From Georgenia subflava (GTDB lineage: Bacteria; Actinomycetota; Actinomycetes; Actinomycetales; Actinomycetaceae): a stretch of DNA of 64,000 bases. The DNA lies in assembly GCF_009193155.1 (NCBI RefSeq), contig NZ_VUKD01000003.1, forward strand, positions 124,001 through 188,000, read 5' to 3'. Below the pieces are notes generated by a model. It saw only the letters and a list, made by a program, of their open reading frames with translations, was not told the DNA's origin and did no database searches. Numbering within the stretch: the stretch's first letter is position 1; the number at the start of each line of letters is the position of its first letter. Positions 44,529-53,209 of this stretch are shown here, piece after piece. The translations under genes and the position numbers were made by a program.

Positions 44529-46625
44529 ATGCGTCCTGTGACCGACCTGAAGCGGACCGTCGCCCCGTTCGAGGTGGTCTCCGAGTACAGCCCCTCCGGT
44601 GACCAGCCGACCGCGATCGCCGACCTCACCGACCGGCTCACGGCGGGGGAGAAGGACATCGTCCTGCTCGGGGCCACCGGCACCGGCAAGTCGGCGACCA
44701 CCGCGTGGCTCGTTGAGCAGGTGCAGCGTCCCACCCTGGTGATGGCGCCGAACAAGACCCTCGCCGCACAGCTGGCCACGGAGTTCCGCGAGCTGCTCCC
44801 GAACAACGCCGTCGAGTACTTCGTCTCCTACTACGACTACTACCAGCCCGAGGCCTACGTCCCGCAGACGGACACCTACATCGAGAAGGACTCCTCCATC
44901 AACGACGAGGTCGAGCGTCTGCGGCACAGCGCGACGAACTCCCTGCTCACGCGGCGGGACGTCGTCGTGGTGGCGTCGGTGTCCTGCATCTACGGCCTCG
45001 GCACACCCCAGGAGTACGTCGACCGGATGGTCCAGCTCCAGGTCGGGCAGCAGGTCGACCGGGACGACCTCCTGCGCCAGTTCGTGACGATGCAGTACAC
45101 GCGCAACGACCTGGCCTTCACCCGCGGGACCTTCCGTGTCCGCGGGGACACGATCGAGATCATCCCGGTCTACGAGGAGCTCGCGATCCGGATCGAGCTC
45201 TTCGGGGACGAGATCGACGCGCTCAGCACGCTGCACCCCCTCACGGGGGACGTGGTGCGCAAGGAGGACGCCGTGCACCTGTTCCCGGCGACGCACTACG
45301 TCGCCGGGCCCGAGCGGATGGAGCGGGCGCTCGGCACGATCGAGACCGAGCTCGCCGAGCGGCTGGAGGAGCTGGAGCGGCAGAACAAGCTCCTCGAGGC
45401 GCAGCGGCTACGGATGCGCACCACCTACGACCTCGAGATGATGCGCCAGATCGGGACGTGCTCGGGCATCGAGAACTACTCCCGGCACATCGACGGACGC
45501 GCGCCGGGCACGGCCCCGCACACGCTGCTGGACTACTTCCCCGAGGACTTCCTGCTCGTCATCGACGAGTCGCACGTGACCGTCCCGCAGATCGGCGCCA
45601 TGTTCGAGGGCGACATGTCCCGCAAGCGCACCCTGGTCGACCACGGCTTCCGGCTGCCGTCGGCCATGGACAACCGTCCGCTGCGCTGGGAGGAGTTCCT
45701 CGAGCGGATCGGCCAGACGGTGTACCTCTCCGCGACGCCCGGGCCGTACGAGCTCAGCCAGTCCGACGGCGTGGTCGAGCAGATCATCCGCCCGACCGGC
45801 CTGGTCGACCCCGAGGTGGTGGTCAAGCCGACCAAGGGACAGATCGACGACCTGCTGGGCGAGATCCGCGACCGGGTCGACCGCGACGAGCGGGTCCTAG
45901 TCACCACGCTGACGAAGAAGATGGCCGAGGACCTCACCGACTACCTCCTCGAGCGCGACGTCCGCGTGCGCTACCTGCACTCCGACGTGGACACCCTGCG
46001 TCGCGTCGAGCTGTTGCGCGAGCTGCGGATGGGCACGTTCGACGTGCTCGTCGGCATCAACCTGCTGCGCGAGGGCCTGGACCTGCCCGAGGTCTCGCTC
46101 GTCGCCATCCTCGACGCCGACAAGGAAGGCTTCCTGCGCTCGTCGACCTCGCTGATCCAGACGATCGGGCGCGCGGCCCGCAACGTCTCCGGACAGGTGC
46201 ACATGTACGCGGACACGATCACCCGGTCGATGGCGCAGGCGATCGAGGAGACGACGCGACGCCGGGAGAAGCAGGTCGCCTACAACACCGAGAACGGGAT
46301 CGAGCCCAGAGCGCTGCGCAAGCGGATCGCGGACGTGACCGACATGCTCGCCCGGGAGGACATCGACACCGCCGAGCTGCTCGAGGGCGGCTACCGCGGC
46401 GCCGGGAAGGGCGCGGGTGGGAAGGAGCGACGGAAGGCGGGCGAGTCGGCGCGCGAGAAGCTCGCCGGTGCGGCCGCGAGCGACCTCGCCGGGCTCATCC
46501 AGGAGCTCTCGGACCAGATGCACGCCGCCGCCGAGGAGCTGCAGTTCGAGCTGGCCGCCCGCCTGCGGGACGAGATCGCCGACCTGAAGAAGGAGCTGCG
46601 GCAGATGGCTGCCGCGAACGCCTGA
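44529..46625 (+). CDS. uvrB: Excinuclease ABC subunit B
   Basis: A 698-residue helicase-like DNA damage verification protein of nucleotide excision repair. Walker [10 protein letters not shown] is near residue 47, the damage-probing beta hairpin [17 protein letters not shown] near 98, the DEAD-like IDESH near 344, RAARN in motif VI near 548, and a C-terminal UVR motif (about 655-690) binds UvrC. Usual length and layout. uvrA and uvrC lie 9 and 12 kb downstream in the same direction, but each has its own promoter. Confidence 0.97.
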   Translation: MRPVTDLKRTVAPFEVVSEYSPSGDQPTAIADLTDRLTAGEKDIVLLGATGTGKSATTAWLVEQVQRPTLVMAPNKTLAAQLATEFRELLPNNAVEYFVSYYDYYQPEAYVPQTDTYIEKDSSINDEVERLRHSATNSLLTRRDVVVVASVSCIYGLGTPQEYVDRMVQLQVGQQVDRDDLLRQFVTMQYTRNDLAFTRGTFRVRGDTIEIIPVYEELAIRIELFGDEIDALSTLHPLTGDVVRKEDAVHLFPATHYVAGPERMERALGTIETELAERLEELERQNKLLEAQRLRMRTTYDLEMMRQIGTCSGIENYSRHIDGRAPGTAPHTLLDYFPEDFLLVIDESHVTVPQIGAMFEGDMSRKRTLVDHGFRLPSAMDNRPLRWEEFLERIGQTVYLSATPGPYELSQSDGVVEQIIRPTGLVDPEVVVKPTKGQIDDLLGEIRDRVDRDERVLVTTLTKKMAEDLTDYLLERDVRVRYLHSDVDTLRRVELLRELRMGTFDVLVGINLLREGLDLPEVSLVAILDADKEGFLRSSTSLIQTIGRAARNVSGQVHMYADTITRSMAQAIEETTRRREKQVAYNTENGIEPRALRKRIADVTDMLAREDIDTAELLEGGYRGAGKGAGGKERRKAGESAREKLAGAAASDLAGLIQELSDQMHAAAEELQFELAARLRDEIADLKKELRQMAAANA

Positions 46626-46686
46626 CCCACCTCGACCCGGGCGGTATGTCCAGGTTCGCCGGTGTCGCGTCCCACATCGCGCCACG

Positions 46687-46716
46687 TTCGCGGCCGGGCT
46701 CGTCCTGCCGTATCGT
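46687..46716 (+). promoter_or_regulatory. Promoter of the terC leader
   Basis: TTCGCG (46687-46692), an 18-nt spacer and TATCGT (46711-46716), so RNA would start near 46723, directly at the aptamer. Confidence 0.55.
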
Positions 46717-46724
46717 GTCGCCTG

Positions 46725-46890
46725 CGGAGGGGAGTATTCCCCCAACAGTGGTGCCGTCATCACGGCGGGCGAGTTCGCCCGCTCGGTGCCACCGGCCCGG
46801 ACACGAGGTCGCCCACATCCCGAACCGGGGACGTGGGCTGCACGGACCAGGCGGAAGAGACCTCCGGTACTCGCCCCTACGTACCGGAGG
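46725..46890 (+). promoter_or_regulatory. yybP-ykoY (manganese) riboswitch with ribosome-binding-site switch
   Basis: A 170-nt structured leader before a TerC gene, the classic partner of yybP-ykoY RNAs. It has the conserved GGGGAGTA near its 5' end (46730-46737), the CCGTCATCACGG element, and a GGCGGAAGAGACC stretch at the 3' side. CGGAGG (46725-46730) can pair with CCTCCG (46861-46866) to close the aptamer. The same CCTCCGGTAC (46861-46870) also pairs perfectly with GTACCGGAGG (46881-46890), which contains the GGAGG for terC. The two pairings exclude each other, so metal binding should free the ribosome binding site. Family membership is by motif and context. Confidence 0.78.
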
Positions 46891-46894
46891 AACA

Positions 46895-47980
46895 GTGGAA
46901 GTTCACGCCCTTGGCTGGATCGGCCTGATCGCGCTGATCGTCGTGATGATCACCGTCGACATCGTCGGACACGTCCGTACCCCGCACGCGCCCTCGTTGA
47001 AGGAGGCCGCCTGGTGGTCGGTCGCCTACGTCGCCATGGCCCTCGTCTTCGGACTGATCGTCTGGGGTGTCTGGGGCTCGACCTACGGCGGCGAGTACTT
47101 CGCCGGGTACGTCACCGAGAAGAGCCTGTCCGTCGACAACCTCTTCGTCTTCGTCATCATCATCGCGGCCTTCAAGATCCCGCGGAAGTACCAGCAGGAG
47201 GTCCTGCTGGCCGGCATCATCATCGCGATCGTGCTGCGCGCCGTCTTCATCGCGCTCGGCGCCGCCGCCATCGAGAACTTCACCTGGATCTTCTACATCT
47301 TCGGGGCCTTCCTCATCTACACGGCGATCGCCCAGGCCCGCCAGGGCGTGGAGAAGCCCGACGAGACGGAGGAGTACCACGAGAACGGGTTCGTCCGCCT
47401 CGTGCGCCGCGTCGTCCCCGTCACCGAGGGCTTCGTGGGCGGCAAGCTCATCCACCGCCACTCCGGCAAGACGTTCATCACCCCGATGCTCCTGGCGATC
47501 ATCGCGATCGGCAGCGCCGACATCCTCTTCGCGGTCGACTCGATCCCGGCCATCTTCGGCCTGACCCAGGAGCCCTACCTGGTGTTCGCCGCGAACGCCT
47601 TCTCGCTGCTCGGTCTGCGTCAGCTGTACTTCCTCGTCGACGGGCTGCTCGACAAGCTGGTCTACCTGCACTACGGCCTGGCCGCGATCCTCGGCTTCAT
47701 CGGTCTCAAGCTGGTCGTCCACGCGCTGCACGAGAACGAGCTGGGCTTCATCAACGGCGGCGAGCCGTGGCTCGCCATCCCCGAGCCGGGCATCGCGGTC
47801 TCGCTCGCCTGGATCGTCGGCGTGCTGGCCATCACCGTGATCGCCAGCCTCGCGCGCAACAAGAAGGACGCACGGCTCGCTGCTGCCGAGCCGGCCATCC
47901 GGGACCGCGGCGAGGGGGACGGGCCGAGCAGTCCCTCCGGCCCGCCCGTGGACGCCGAACGGCACACGTCGGGCGAATGA
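46895..47980 (+). CDS. TerC-family membrane protein, probable metal exporter
   Basis: A 361-residue integral membrane protein with about nine helices (2-320). Acidic, metal-binding-like motifs SLSVDNLFVF (about residue 75) and ILFAVDSIPAIFG (about 210) in helices are conserved in the family, as is LLGLRQLYFLVDGLL. TerC proteins act in tellurite resistance or, more generally, in manganese efflux at the membrane, helping secreted metalloenzymes. GTG 46895 follows GGAGG 4 nt upstream, the site that the riboswitch hides. The C-terminal 45 residues are polar and disordered. The riboswitch argues for Mn2+ as the ligand. Confidence 0.93.
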   Translation: MEVHALGWIGLIALIVVMITVDIVGHVRTPHAPSLKEAAWWSVAYVAMALVFGLIVWGVWGSTYGGEYFAGYVTEKSLSVDNLFVFVIIIAAFKIPRKYQQEVLLAGIIIAIVLRAVFIALGAAAIENFTWIFYIFGAFLIYTAIAQARQGVEKPDETEEYHENGFVRLVRRVVPVTEGFVGGKLIHRHSGKTFITPMLLAIIAIGSADILFAVDSIPAIFGLTQEPYLVFAANAFSLLGLRQLYFLVDGLLDKLVYLHYGLAAILGFIGLKLVVHALHENELGFINGGEPWLAIPEPGIAVSLAWIVGVLAITVIASLARNKKDARLAAAEPAIRDRGEGDGPSSPSGPPVDAERHTSGE

Positions 47981-48048
47981 CATGGCCCGCGGCCAGTAAA
48001 CCGGCCGCGACCGCCCCCACCGCAGCCGATCAGCTGTCGACCTTCTGA

Positions 48049-48092
48049 CCGCCCGGTCGGGCAGCCCCGCACGGGGCGCCCGGACCGGGCGG
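48049..48092 (+). terminator. Terminator of terC, next to the iclR promoter
   Basis: CCGCCCGGTC (48049-48058) pairs perfectly with GACCGGGCGG (48083-48092), with an inner GC hairpin in the loop. It ends one base before the TAGCAT -10 of the next gene, so it could also serve as an operator there. Confidence 0.55.
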
Positions 48093-48093
48093 T

Positions 48094-48099
48094 TAGCAT
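48094..48099 (+). promoter_or_regulatory. -10 hexamer of the first leaderless iclR gene
   Basis: TAGCAT, 7 nt before GTG 48107. Confidence 0.6.
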
Positions 48100-48106
48100 G
48101 CGGCCC

Positions 48107-48922
48107 GTGGGAGAACTAGACCAGTCCGAGCCCGACCCCGCCGCGGGGCGCCCCACCGAGACCATCCGGTCCCTGGAGCGCGGCCTCTCGGTGATCCGGG
48201 TCTTCGACGAGGACCATCCCCGTCTCACGCTCAGCGAGGTGGCAGCCCGCTCGGGCATGCCGCGCGCGGGCGCCAGACGCGCGCTCCACACGCTCGTCGA
48301 GCTCGGCTACGCGGACCAGCGCGGCCGTGAGTTCATCCTCCGGCCGGCCCTCCTCGAGCTCGGGTTCGAGCAGCTCGCGGAGCTGACGCTCGCCGAGGTC
48401 GTGACCCCGCACCTGAAGGAGCTGTCGAGCCGCGTGGGCGAGTCGGTATCGGCGTCGGTGCTCGAGGCCGGCCAGATCGTCTACGTCGCCCGCGTCGCCA
48501 CCCGGCGGGTCATGCGGGTGAGGATCCGTACAGGCACCCGCTTCCCCGCCGAGTCGACGTCGATGGGGCGAGTCCTGCTGGCAGGCCGCACGGACGACTG
48601 GCTCGAAGGCTTCGTGGACTCGGTCCGCGTCGAACGACGCTCACCCTTCACGACCACCGACACGGGTCGCCTCCGCGAGATCCTCGCCGAGACCCGCGAG
48701 CAGGGCTATGCGCTGGTCGACCAGGAGCTCGAGGAGGGGCTGCGCTCGCTCGCCGTGCCCGTCCATGACGGCGAGGGCACGGTCGTGGCCGCCATCAACG
48801 TCGCGACCGCCGTCGGCGACGAACCGCCGTCGGCGCTGGTCGACCGCGTGCTGCCCGAGCTGCGTGCGGCCGCGGCCGCCGTCGACGCGGACCTGGTCCA
48901 CCTCGGCCACGTCGTGGCCTGA
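48107..48922 (+). CDS. IclR-family regulator, PcaR/PobR-like
   Basis: A 271-residue regulator with an N-terminal winged helix (about 18-85; LSEVAARSGMPRAGARRALHTLVELGYA) and a C-terminal IclR effector domain (about 95-260). RSLERGLSVIRVF at the start is typical of the PcaR/PcaU/PobR group controlling protocatechuate catabolism. GTG 48107 is chosen for its TAGCAT promoter; ATG 48098 lies in that hexamer. It lies 50 bp upstream of the PcaD-PcaC fusion, its probable target. A second IclR gene follows that enzyme. Confidence 0.9.
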   Translation: MGELDQSEPDPAAGRPTETIRSLERGLSVIRVFDEDHPRLTLSEVAARSGMPRAGARRALHTLVELGYADQRGREFILRPALLELGFEQLAELTLAEVVTPHLKELSSRVGESVSASVLEAGQIVYVARVATRRVMRVRIRTGTRFPAESTSMGRVLLAGRTDDWLEGFVDSVRVERRSPFTTTDTGRLREILAETREQGYALVDQELEEGLRSLAVPVHDGEGTVVAAINVATAVGDEPPSALVDRVLPELRAAAAAVDADLVHLGHVVA

Positions 48923-48972
48923 GCCGACGGACGGATACCCTGTCCGGACCACGGTTCGGCAGGAGGGCGACG

Positions 48973-50166
48973 ATGCTGAGCGACCATCTCCCGGCCTACG
49001 AGGCGAGCGGTCCGGACGGCGCACCCGTCGTCGTGCTGGGCTCCTCGCTGGGCACCGACCGGCACACGTGGGACGAGCAGGTGCGCCTGCTCGAACGGCG
49101 CTATCGCGTGGTGCGCTACGAGCTGCCCGGCCATGGCGGCTCGGCCACCCGCGCCCCGGGCGCGACGATCCCGGTCGAACCTGCCACCACCGGGGCGGGC
49201 GGGAGAACGATCGCGGACCTGGGCTCCGGCGTCCTGCGCCTCATGGACCACCTCGGGGTGCCCGCCGCCCACCACGTGGGTCTGTCGGTGGGCGGCATGG
49301 TCGCGACGTGGCTGGCGGTGCACCACCCCGAGCGCGTGAACCGCCTCGCGCTCGTGTGCAGCTCCGCGCACCTGCCGCCTGCCGAGAAGTGGCTCACGCG
49401 GGCGGCGATCGTGCGTGAGCAGGGCATGGGTGCGATCTGGGAGAGCGTCGTCGCCGGCTGGTTCACACCGGCCTGGCACGACCCGCAGCGCCTGGCCCGG
49501 ATCCGTGAGACGTTCCTCGCCGTCGAGCCCGAGGGGTACGCCCAGTGCTGCGAGGCCATCGCGAGCACGGACCTGCGGCCTGGGCTCGGCGACATCACGG
49601 CGCCGGTGCTCGCGGTCGCCGGCGCCGAGGATCGCTCCACGCCGCCGGAGATGTCCGAGGAGCTCGTCGCGGCGGTCCGCGCCGCCGGCGGCGACGCCCG
49701 GCTCGAGGTCGTCGACGGGGCCGCCCACCTCAGCGCCGTGCAGCAGTCGGCGACCGTCACCGCCCTGCTGCTCGAGCACCTGGATGCCGACCGGGCCGGC
49801 CACGCCGCCGGCATGCGGGTCCGGCGCGAGGTTCTCGGTGACGCCCACGTGGACCGTGCGCAGCTCGGCACCACGACGCTGACCGTGGACTTCCAGGACT
49901 TCATCACCCGGTACGCGTGGGGCGACGTGTGGGCCCGTCCGGGGCTCGACCGGCGCACCCGCAGCGCGATCACGCTGGCGCTGCTCGCCGCGCTCGGGCA
50001 CGACGGCGAGTTCGCCATGCACGTGCGCGCCGCCCTGCGCAACGGCCTCACCGTCGACGAGATCCGCGAGGTGCTCCTCCACCTCGGCGTCTACGCGGGG
50101 ATCCCCGTCTCGAACCACGCCTACGGCATCGCCCAGCGCGTCCTCACCGAGGAAGGGCTCGGGTGA
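48973..50166 (+). CDS. pcaL: PcaD-PcaC fusion: 3-oxoadipate enol-lactonase / 4-carboxymuconolactone decarboxylase
   Basis: A 397-residue fusion. Residues 1-270 are an alpha/beta hydrolase with nucleophile elbow GLSVGGM (about residue 107), acid in GAEDRSTPPE and His in GAAHLSAV (about 255), matching PcaD. Residues about 280-395 are the decarboxylase PcaC: FQDFITRYAWGDVWARPGLDRRTRSAITLALL (in separate motifs) and GNGLT-like ALRNGLTVDEIREVLLH. This fusion, PcaL, is known in Rhodococcus and Streptomyces in the protocatechuate branch of the beta-ketoadipate pathway. ATG 48973 follows GGAGG 6 nt upstream. The other pathway genes (pcaGHB, IJF) are not in the window. The stop overlaps the next regulator (GTGA). 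Confidence 0.95.
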   Translation: MLSDHLPAYEASGPDGAPVVVLGSSLGTDRHTWDEQVRLLERRYRVVRYELPGHGGSATRAPGATIPVEPATTGAGGRTIADLGSGVLRLMDHLGVPAAHHVGLSVGGMVATWLAVHHPERVNRLALVCSSAHLPPAEKWLTRAAIVREQGMGAIWESVVAGWFTPAWHDPQRLARIRETFLAVEPEGYAQCCEAIASTDLRPGLGDITAPVLAVAGAEDRSTPPEMSEELVAAVRAAGGDARLEVVDGAAHLSAVQQSATVTALLLEHLDADRAGHAAGMRVRREVLGDAHVDRAQLGTTTLTVDFQDFITRYAWGDVWARPGLDRRTRSAITLALLAALGHDGEFAMHVRAALRNGLTVDEIREVLLHLGVYAGIPVSNHAYGIAQRVLTEEGLG

Positions 50167-51053
50167 CCGTGCCGAACACGACGCCGCCCGGCCGGCCGGC
50201 GCCGCCGACCACGACGCCGCCCGGCCGGCCGGCGCCGGCCGCGCGCTCCCGGCACGACGTGCCAGCGCCCACCGGGCAGCCCGCCTCTGAAGGACTCCAG
50301 GCTCTCGCGCGCGGGCTGGCGGTTCTCCGCGCGCTCGCCGGGGCGCCCGGACCGATGACCCTCGCGCAGGTGGCGCAGGGGGCCGGGCTGAACCGCGCGG
50401 TCGCGCGTCGGGTGCTGCTCACCCTCGCCGAGGCCGGGTACGTGCTCGGGCGCGGTCGAGACTTCAGCCTGCGCCCACGGGTGCTCGAGCTGGGGGAGGC
50501 CTACCGGTCGGCCCTGCGGCTCCCGGACCTCGCCGTCGGCGCGATGCGGCGGCTCAGCGCCGAGACCGGCCACTCGATCTCGCTCGCTGTGCTCGACGGC
50601 GCCGACATCGTCTACGTGGAGCGGGTGCCCGGCTCGCGGATCATCGACACCGTCCTGCCGGTCGGTACTCGCCTGCCCGCGCTCAGCACGGCCATGGGCC
50701 GGGTGCTGCTCGCGGGCCTGGACCCGGCCGAGCTCGACGCGCACCTCGGCTCCCTGCCCCCCGGGACGGGGCCGGTGGACGGTCGGGCGCTGCGCGCCCA
50801 GCTCGACGAGGTGCGGGACGTGGGCCACTGCCGGGTGGACGACGAGCTCGAACGCGGACACATCGCCCTCGCCGCCCCGGTGCAGGTCACCGACGGCCGG
50901 GTGGTCGCCGCCGTGAACCTGCCCCTCACCGTCGCCGCCCTGCCCGGCGGGCACGTCCGCACCCGGCACGCCGAGGCGGTGACGGCGTGCGCGCGGGCGG
51001 TCAGCGCGGCGGTCGCGCGTCACCAGCTGCGAAGGCCCGGCCCCTTCGGCTGA
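50163..51053 (+). CDS. Second IclR-family regulator, downstream of pcaL
   Basis: A 296-residue regulator. The first 45 residues are a Pro/Thr/Gly-rich tail with a duplicated TPPGRPAP unit. The winged helix (about 45-105) has MTLAQVAQGAGLNRAVARRVLLTLAEAGY; the effector domain (about 120-285) has HSISLAVLDGADIVYVERV, LSTAMGRVLLAG and GHIALAAPV. GTG 50163 overlaps the pcaL stop (GTGA); GTG 50169 two codons later is possible. Coupling to pcaL suggests it senses a protocatechuate-pathway compound or controls the genes elsewhere. It is clearly different from the first IclR in sequence. Confidence 0.88.
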   Translation: MTVPNTTPPGRPAPPTTTPPGRPAPAARSRHDVPAPTGQPASEGLQALARGLAVLRALAGAPGPMTLAQVAQGAGLNRAVARRVLLTLAEAGYVLGRGRDFSLRPRVLELGEAYRSALRLPDLAVGAMRRLSAETGHSISLAVLDGADIVYVERVPGSRIIDTVLPVGTRLPALSTAMGRVLLAGLDPAELDAHLGSLPPGTGPVDGRALRAQLDEVRDVGHCRVDDELERGHIALAAPVQVTDGRVVAAVNLPLTVAALPGGHVRTRHAEAVTACARAVSAAVARHQLRRPGPFG

Positions 51054-51175
51054 GCACGAGTCTCTCGCCTGCGTGCGCCGGGGGTACCCGCCCGCGGCCG
51101 CTCCGGGAGACCGTCGGCGCGTCGCCCGTGCGGGACGCGTCGCCCGGCGGCTCGGGTACGGGCCCGACGGCGGCC

Positions 51176-52138
51176 TCAGGCCGACGCGCGCCGCGCGAGG
51201 CGCCGCGCCAGCACGGCGCACACCACCAGCTGCAGCTGGTGGAAGACGATGACCGGCACCGCGACCGTGGCCGCCGTCGCGACCGGGAACAGCACGGCAG
51301 CCATGGGCAGCCCGGTGGCGAGGGACTTCTTCGAGCCGCACATCAGCAGCGCGACACGGCCCGGCAGCCCCAGCCCCAGCGCACGCCCGCCCCACCACGT
51401 CGCTGCGAGCATGGCCGCGAGCAGCACGGCGCACAGCGCCAGCAGCGCGACGATCGTCCCCGCTGAGACGGTCTCCCACACGCCGGCGGCGGTCGCCGCC
51501 GCCACGGCGCCGAGCACCACGACCAGGATCGTGCCGCGGTCGACCGTGAGCGTCAGCCACCGCCGCGCGCGGACCCAGCCGCCCACCAGCGGCTGCAGCA
51601 GCTGGCCGACGACGAACGGCAGCAGCAGCTGCAGCAGCACGTCTCGCAGACCACCGAGCCCCACCGATCCCGAGCGGTCCATCACGAGCAGGACCAGCAG
51701 CGGCGTGAGCACCATGCCGAGCACGTTGGAGACCGTCGCGGCGCAGATCGCACCGGCGACGTCGCCGCGCGCGATCGACGTGAAGGCCACCGACGACTGC
51801 ACCGTCGACGGCAGGAGCGTCAGGTAGAGCAGCCCGGCGGCCAGCGCGGCACCCACCAAGGGGTCCGCGACGGCGTAGAGGATGATCCCCAGCACCGGGA
51901 ACAGCAGGTACGTCGACGCCAGGATCGAGCCCTGGAGACGGACGTTGCGGAGGCCGCCCAGCACCTCCCGGGTGGACAGCCGCATCCCGTAGACGAGGAA
52001 CAGGACGGTGACGGCGACGTCGCCGGCCACCGTGAGCACCTGGCGCGCGTACGCAGGCACCGGCACGACCAGACCCACCACCATCGTGGTGAGGAGAGCG
52101 ACGACGAAGGGGTCGAAGGTGCGCAGCACCCGGCCCAT
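51176..52138 (-). CDS. Bile acid:sodium symporter-family transporter
   Basis: A 320-residue membrane protein with about ten helices (10-310), of the BASS/SBF-like family. Motifs include LFLVYGMRLSTREV, LLPSTVQSSVAFTSIARGDVAGAICAATVSNVLG (split across about 108-140, sodium-site region) and CGSKKSLATGLPMA (about 268). The family takes up organic anions with Na+; the substrate is unknown. ATG 52138 shares one base with the upstream YciI stop (TGATG), so translation is coupled. A longer frame to 52297 overlaps YciI and is rejected. The 122-bp gap to the IclR gene holds nothing visible. Confidence 0.88.
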   Translation of the reverse strand: MGRVLRTFDPFVVALLTTMVVGLVVPVPAYARQVLTVAGDVAVTVLFLVYGMRLSTREVLGGLRNVRLQGSILASTYLLFPVLGIILYAVADPLVGAALAAGLLYLTLLPSTVQSSVAFTSIARGDVAGAICAATVSNVLGMVLTPLLVLLVMDRSGSVGLGGLRDVLLQLLLPFVVGQLLQPLVGGWVRARRWLTLTVDRGTILVVVLGAVAAATAAGVWETVSAGTIVALLALCAVLLAAMLAATWWGGRALGLGLPGRVALLMCGSKKSLATGLPMAAVLFPVATAATVAVPVIVFHQLQLVVCAVLARRLARRASA

Positions 52139-52425
52139 CAGCCGAGAGAGCCGATCACCGGGTTCCAGGCGCGGGCGGTGCGGCGCACGATCAGGTGGGC
52201 ACGGTGGAAGGGGTCGGCGTCGAGGACCTTCAGGACGGCGTCGTGGTCGGCCGCCCTCACGAGCAGCAGCGCCCCGGGGGTCGCGGCGTCCGACCACGGC
52301 CCGGAGGCCACGAGCGTGCCCTCGTCGTGCAGCCCGGACAGGAAGGCGCGGTGCTGGGGACGGAGCTGGTCGAGGTCCCCGGTCCGGCCGATGTCGTAGA
52401 CGTACTCGACGGCGAAGAGGGTCAT
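52138..52425 (-). CDS. YciI-family protein
   Basis: A 95-residue protein of the dimeric alpha-beta barrel YciI family. The conserved HRAFLSGLHDEGTLVASGPW (about residues 18-37), the Asp-Pro-Phe (DADPFHRAHL) and C-terminal W-N-P are present. The His-Asp pair suggests hydrolase activity but no function is settled. ATG 52425 is fixed by TACGCT 7 nt upstream on the minus strand. It is coupled to the symporter through a one-base overlap, so it may act on the same small molecule. Confidence 0.88.
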   Translation of the reverse strand: MTLFAVEYVYDIGRTGDLDQLRPQHRAFLSGLHDEGTLVASGPWSDAATPGALLLVRAADHDAVLKVLDADPFHRAHLIVRRTARAWNPVIGSLG

Positions 52426-52432
52426 ACGAGCC

Positions 52433-52438
52433 AGCGTA
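52433..52438 (-). promoter_or_regulatory. -10 hexamer of leaderless yciI-like gene
   Basis: TACGCT on the minus strand, 7 nt before ATG 52425; it can express the YciI-symporter pair apart from the GH15-MBL genes upstream. Confidence 0.6.
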
Positions 52439-52528
52439 GCGGCCTGCGGGCCGACCGCGGCCGGTGGGCCGGGCACCGGCGGGGACGCGCCGCGCGGCCG
52501 CCCGGTGACTCCGCCGCCGCCCGTGCTC

Positions 52529-53209
52529 TCACCAGCCGCGGGCTCGCCACCGACCGAGGTGCGGGCGCTCGGCCCCGAGGGTGGTGTCGTCGCCGTGCCC
52601 CGCGTAGACGCGTGCGTCGTCGCCGAACCGGGCGAAGACCCGCTCCTCCAGATCGTCCATGAGCGAGGTGAAGCTCTCCGGCGACGTGGTCCGCCCAGGG
52701 CCGCCCGGGAAGAGCGAGTCGCCGGTGAAGAGGTGCACGCGACCCGGGCGGTCGCCGTCGTCGCCCTCGCGCAGCGCTAGCGCGACGGAGCCGGGGGTGT
52801 GACCCCGCAGGGCGATCACCTCCACGACGAGGTCCCCGACGGCGATCGTGTCGCCGTCGGCCAGGCGGCGGTCGACCGGCACGGGCAGGGCGTCGGCGTC
52901 CTCCGCCCCGGCGAGCACCTGTGCACCGGTGGCCGCGACGACGGCCGGCAGGGCGCGGTGGTGGTCCCAGTGCTGGTGGGTCGTGACGACGGCGGCCAGG
53001 GAGCCGCTGCCCTCCGCGACCAGCGCCAGGACCCGGTCGGCGTCGTCGGCCGCGTCGACGAGAAGCTGCGTGCCGTCCGGCGCGGTGACGAGGTAGGCGT
53101 TGTTGTCCTGCTCGGAGACGGAGGCCTTGCGCACCGTCGTCGCGCCGAGCCGGTGTGCGGCGCTCGGGCCGCCGTAGGTGACGTGGGCGTCGTCGAGGGG
53201 GTCAGTCAT
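52529..53209 (-). CDS. Metallo-beta-lactamase-fold hydrolase, glyoxalase II-like
   Basis: A 226-residue MBL-fold enzyme with the dinuclear zinc ligands in THQHWDHH (about residue 78), RGHTPGSVAL (about 136), FTGDSLF (about 165) and YAGHGDDTTLG (about 205). The pattern fits hydroxyacylglutathione hydrolase-like or related thioesterases; actinobacteria would use mycothiol or other thioesters. Its start ATG 53209 overlaps the GH15 stop by 8 bp, so it follows that gene in one transcript. The substrate is not shown. Confidence 0.87.
   Translation of the reverse strand: MTDPLDDAHVTYGGPSAAHRLGATTVRKASVSEQDNNAYLVTAPDGTQLLVDAADDADRVLALVAEGSGSLAAVVTTHQHWDHHRALPAVVAATGAQVLAGAEDADALPVPVDRRLADGDTIAVGDLVVEVIALRGHTPGSVALALREGDDGDRPGRVHLFTGDSLFPGGPGRTTSPESFTSLMDDLEERVFARFGDDARVYAGHGDDTTLGAERPHLGRWRARGW

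Noticed and set aside
47977-48048. 23-codon frame overlapping the terC stop
   Set aside because: No ribosome binding site of its own, low-complexity Ala/Thr/Pro content, and it ends at the terC terminator.
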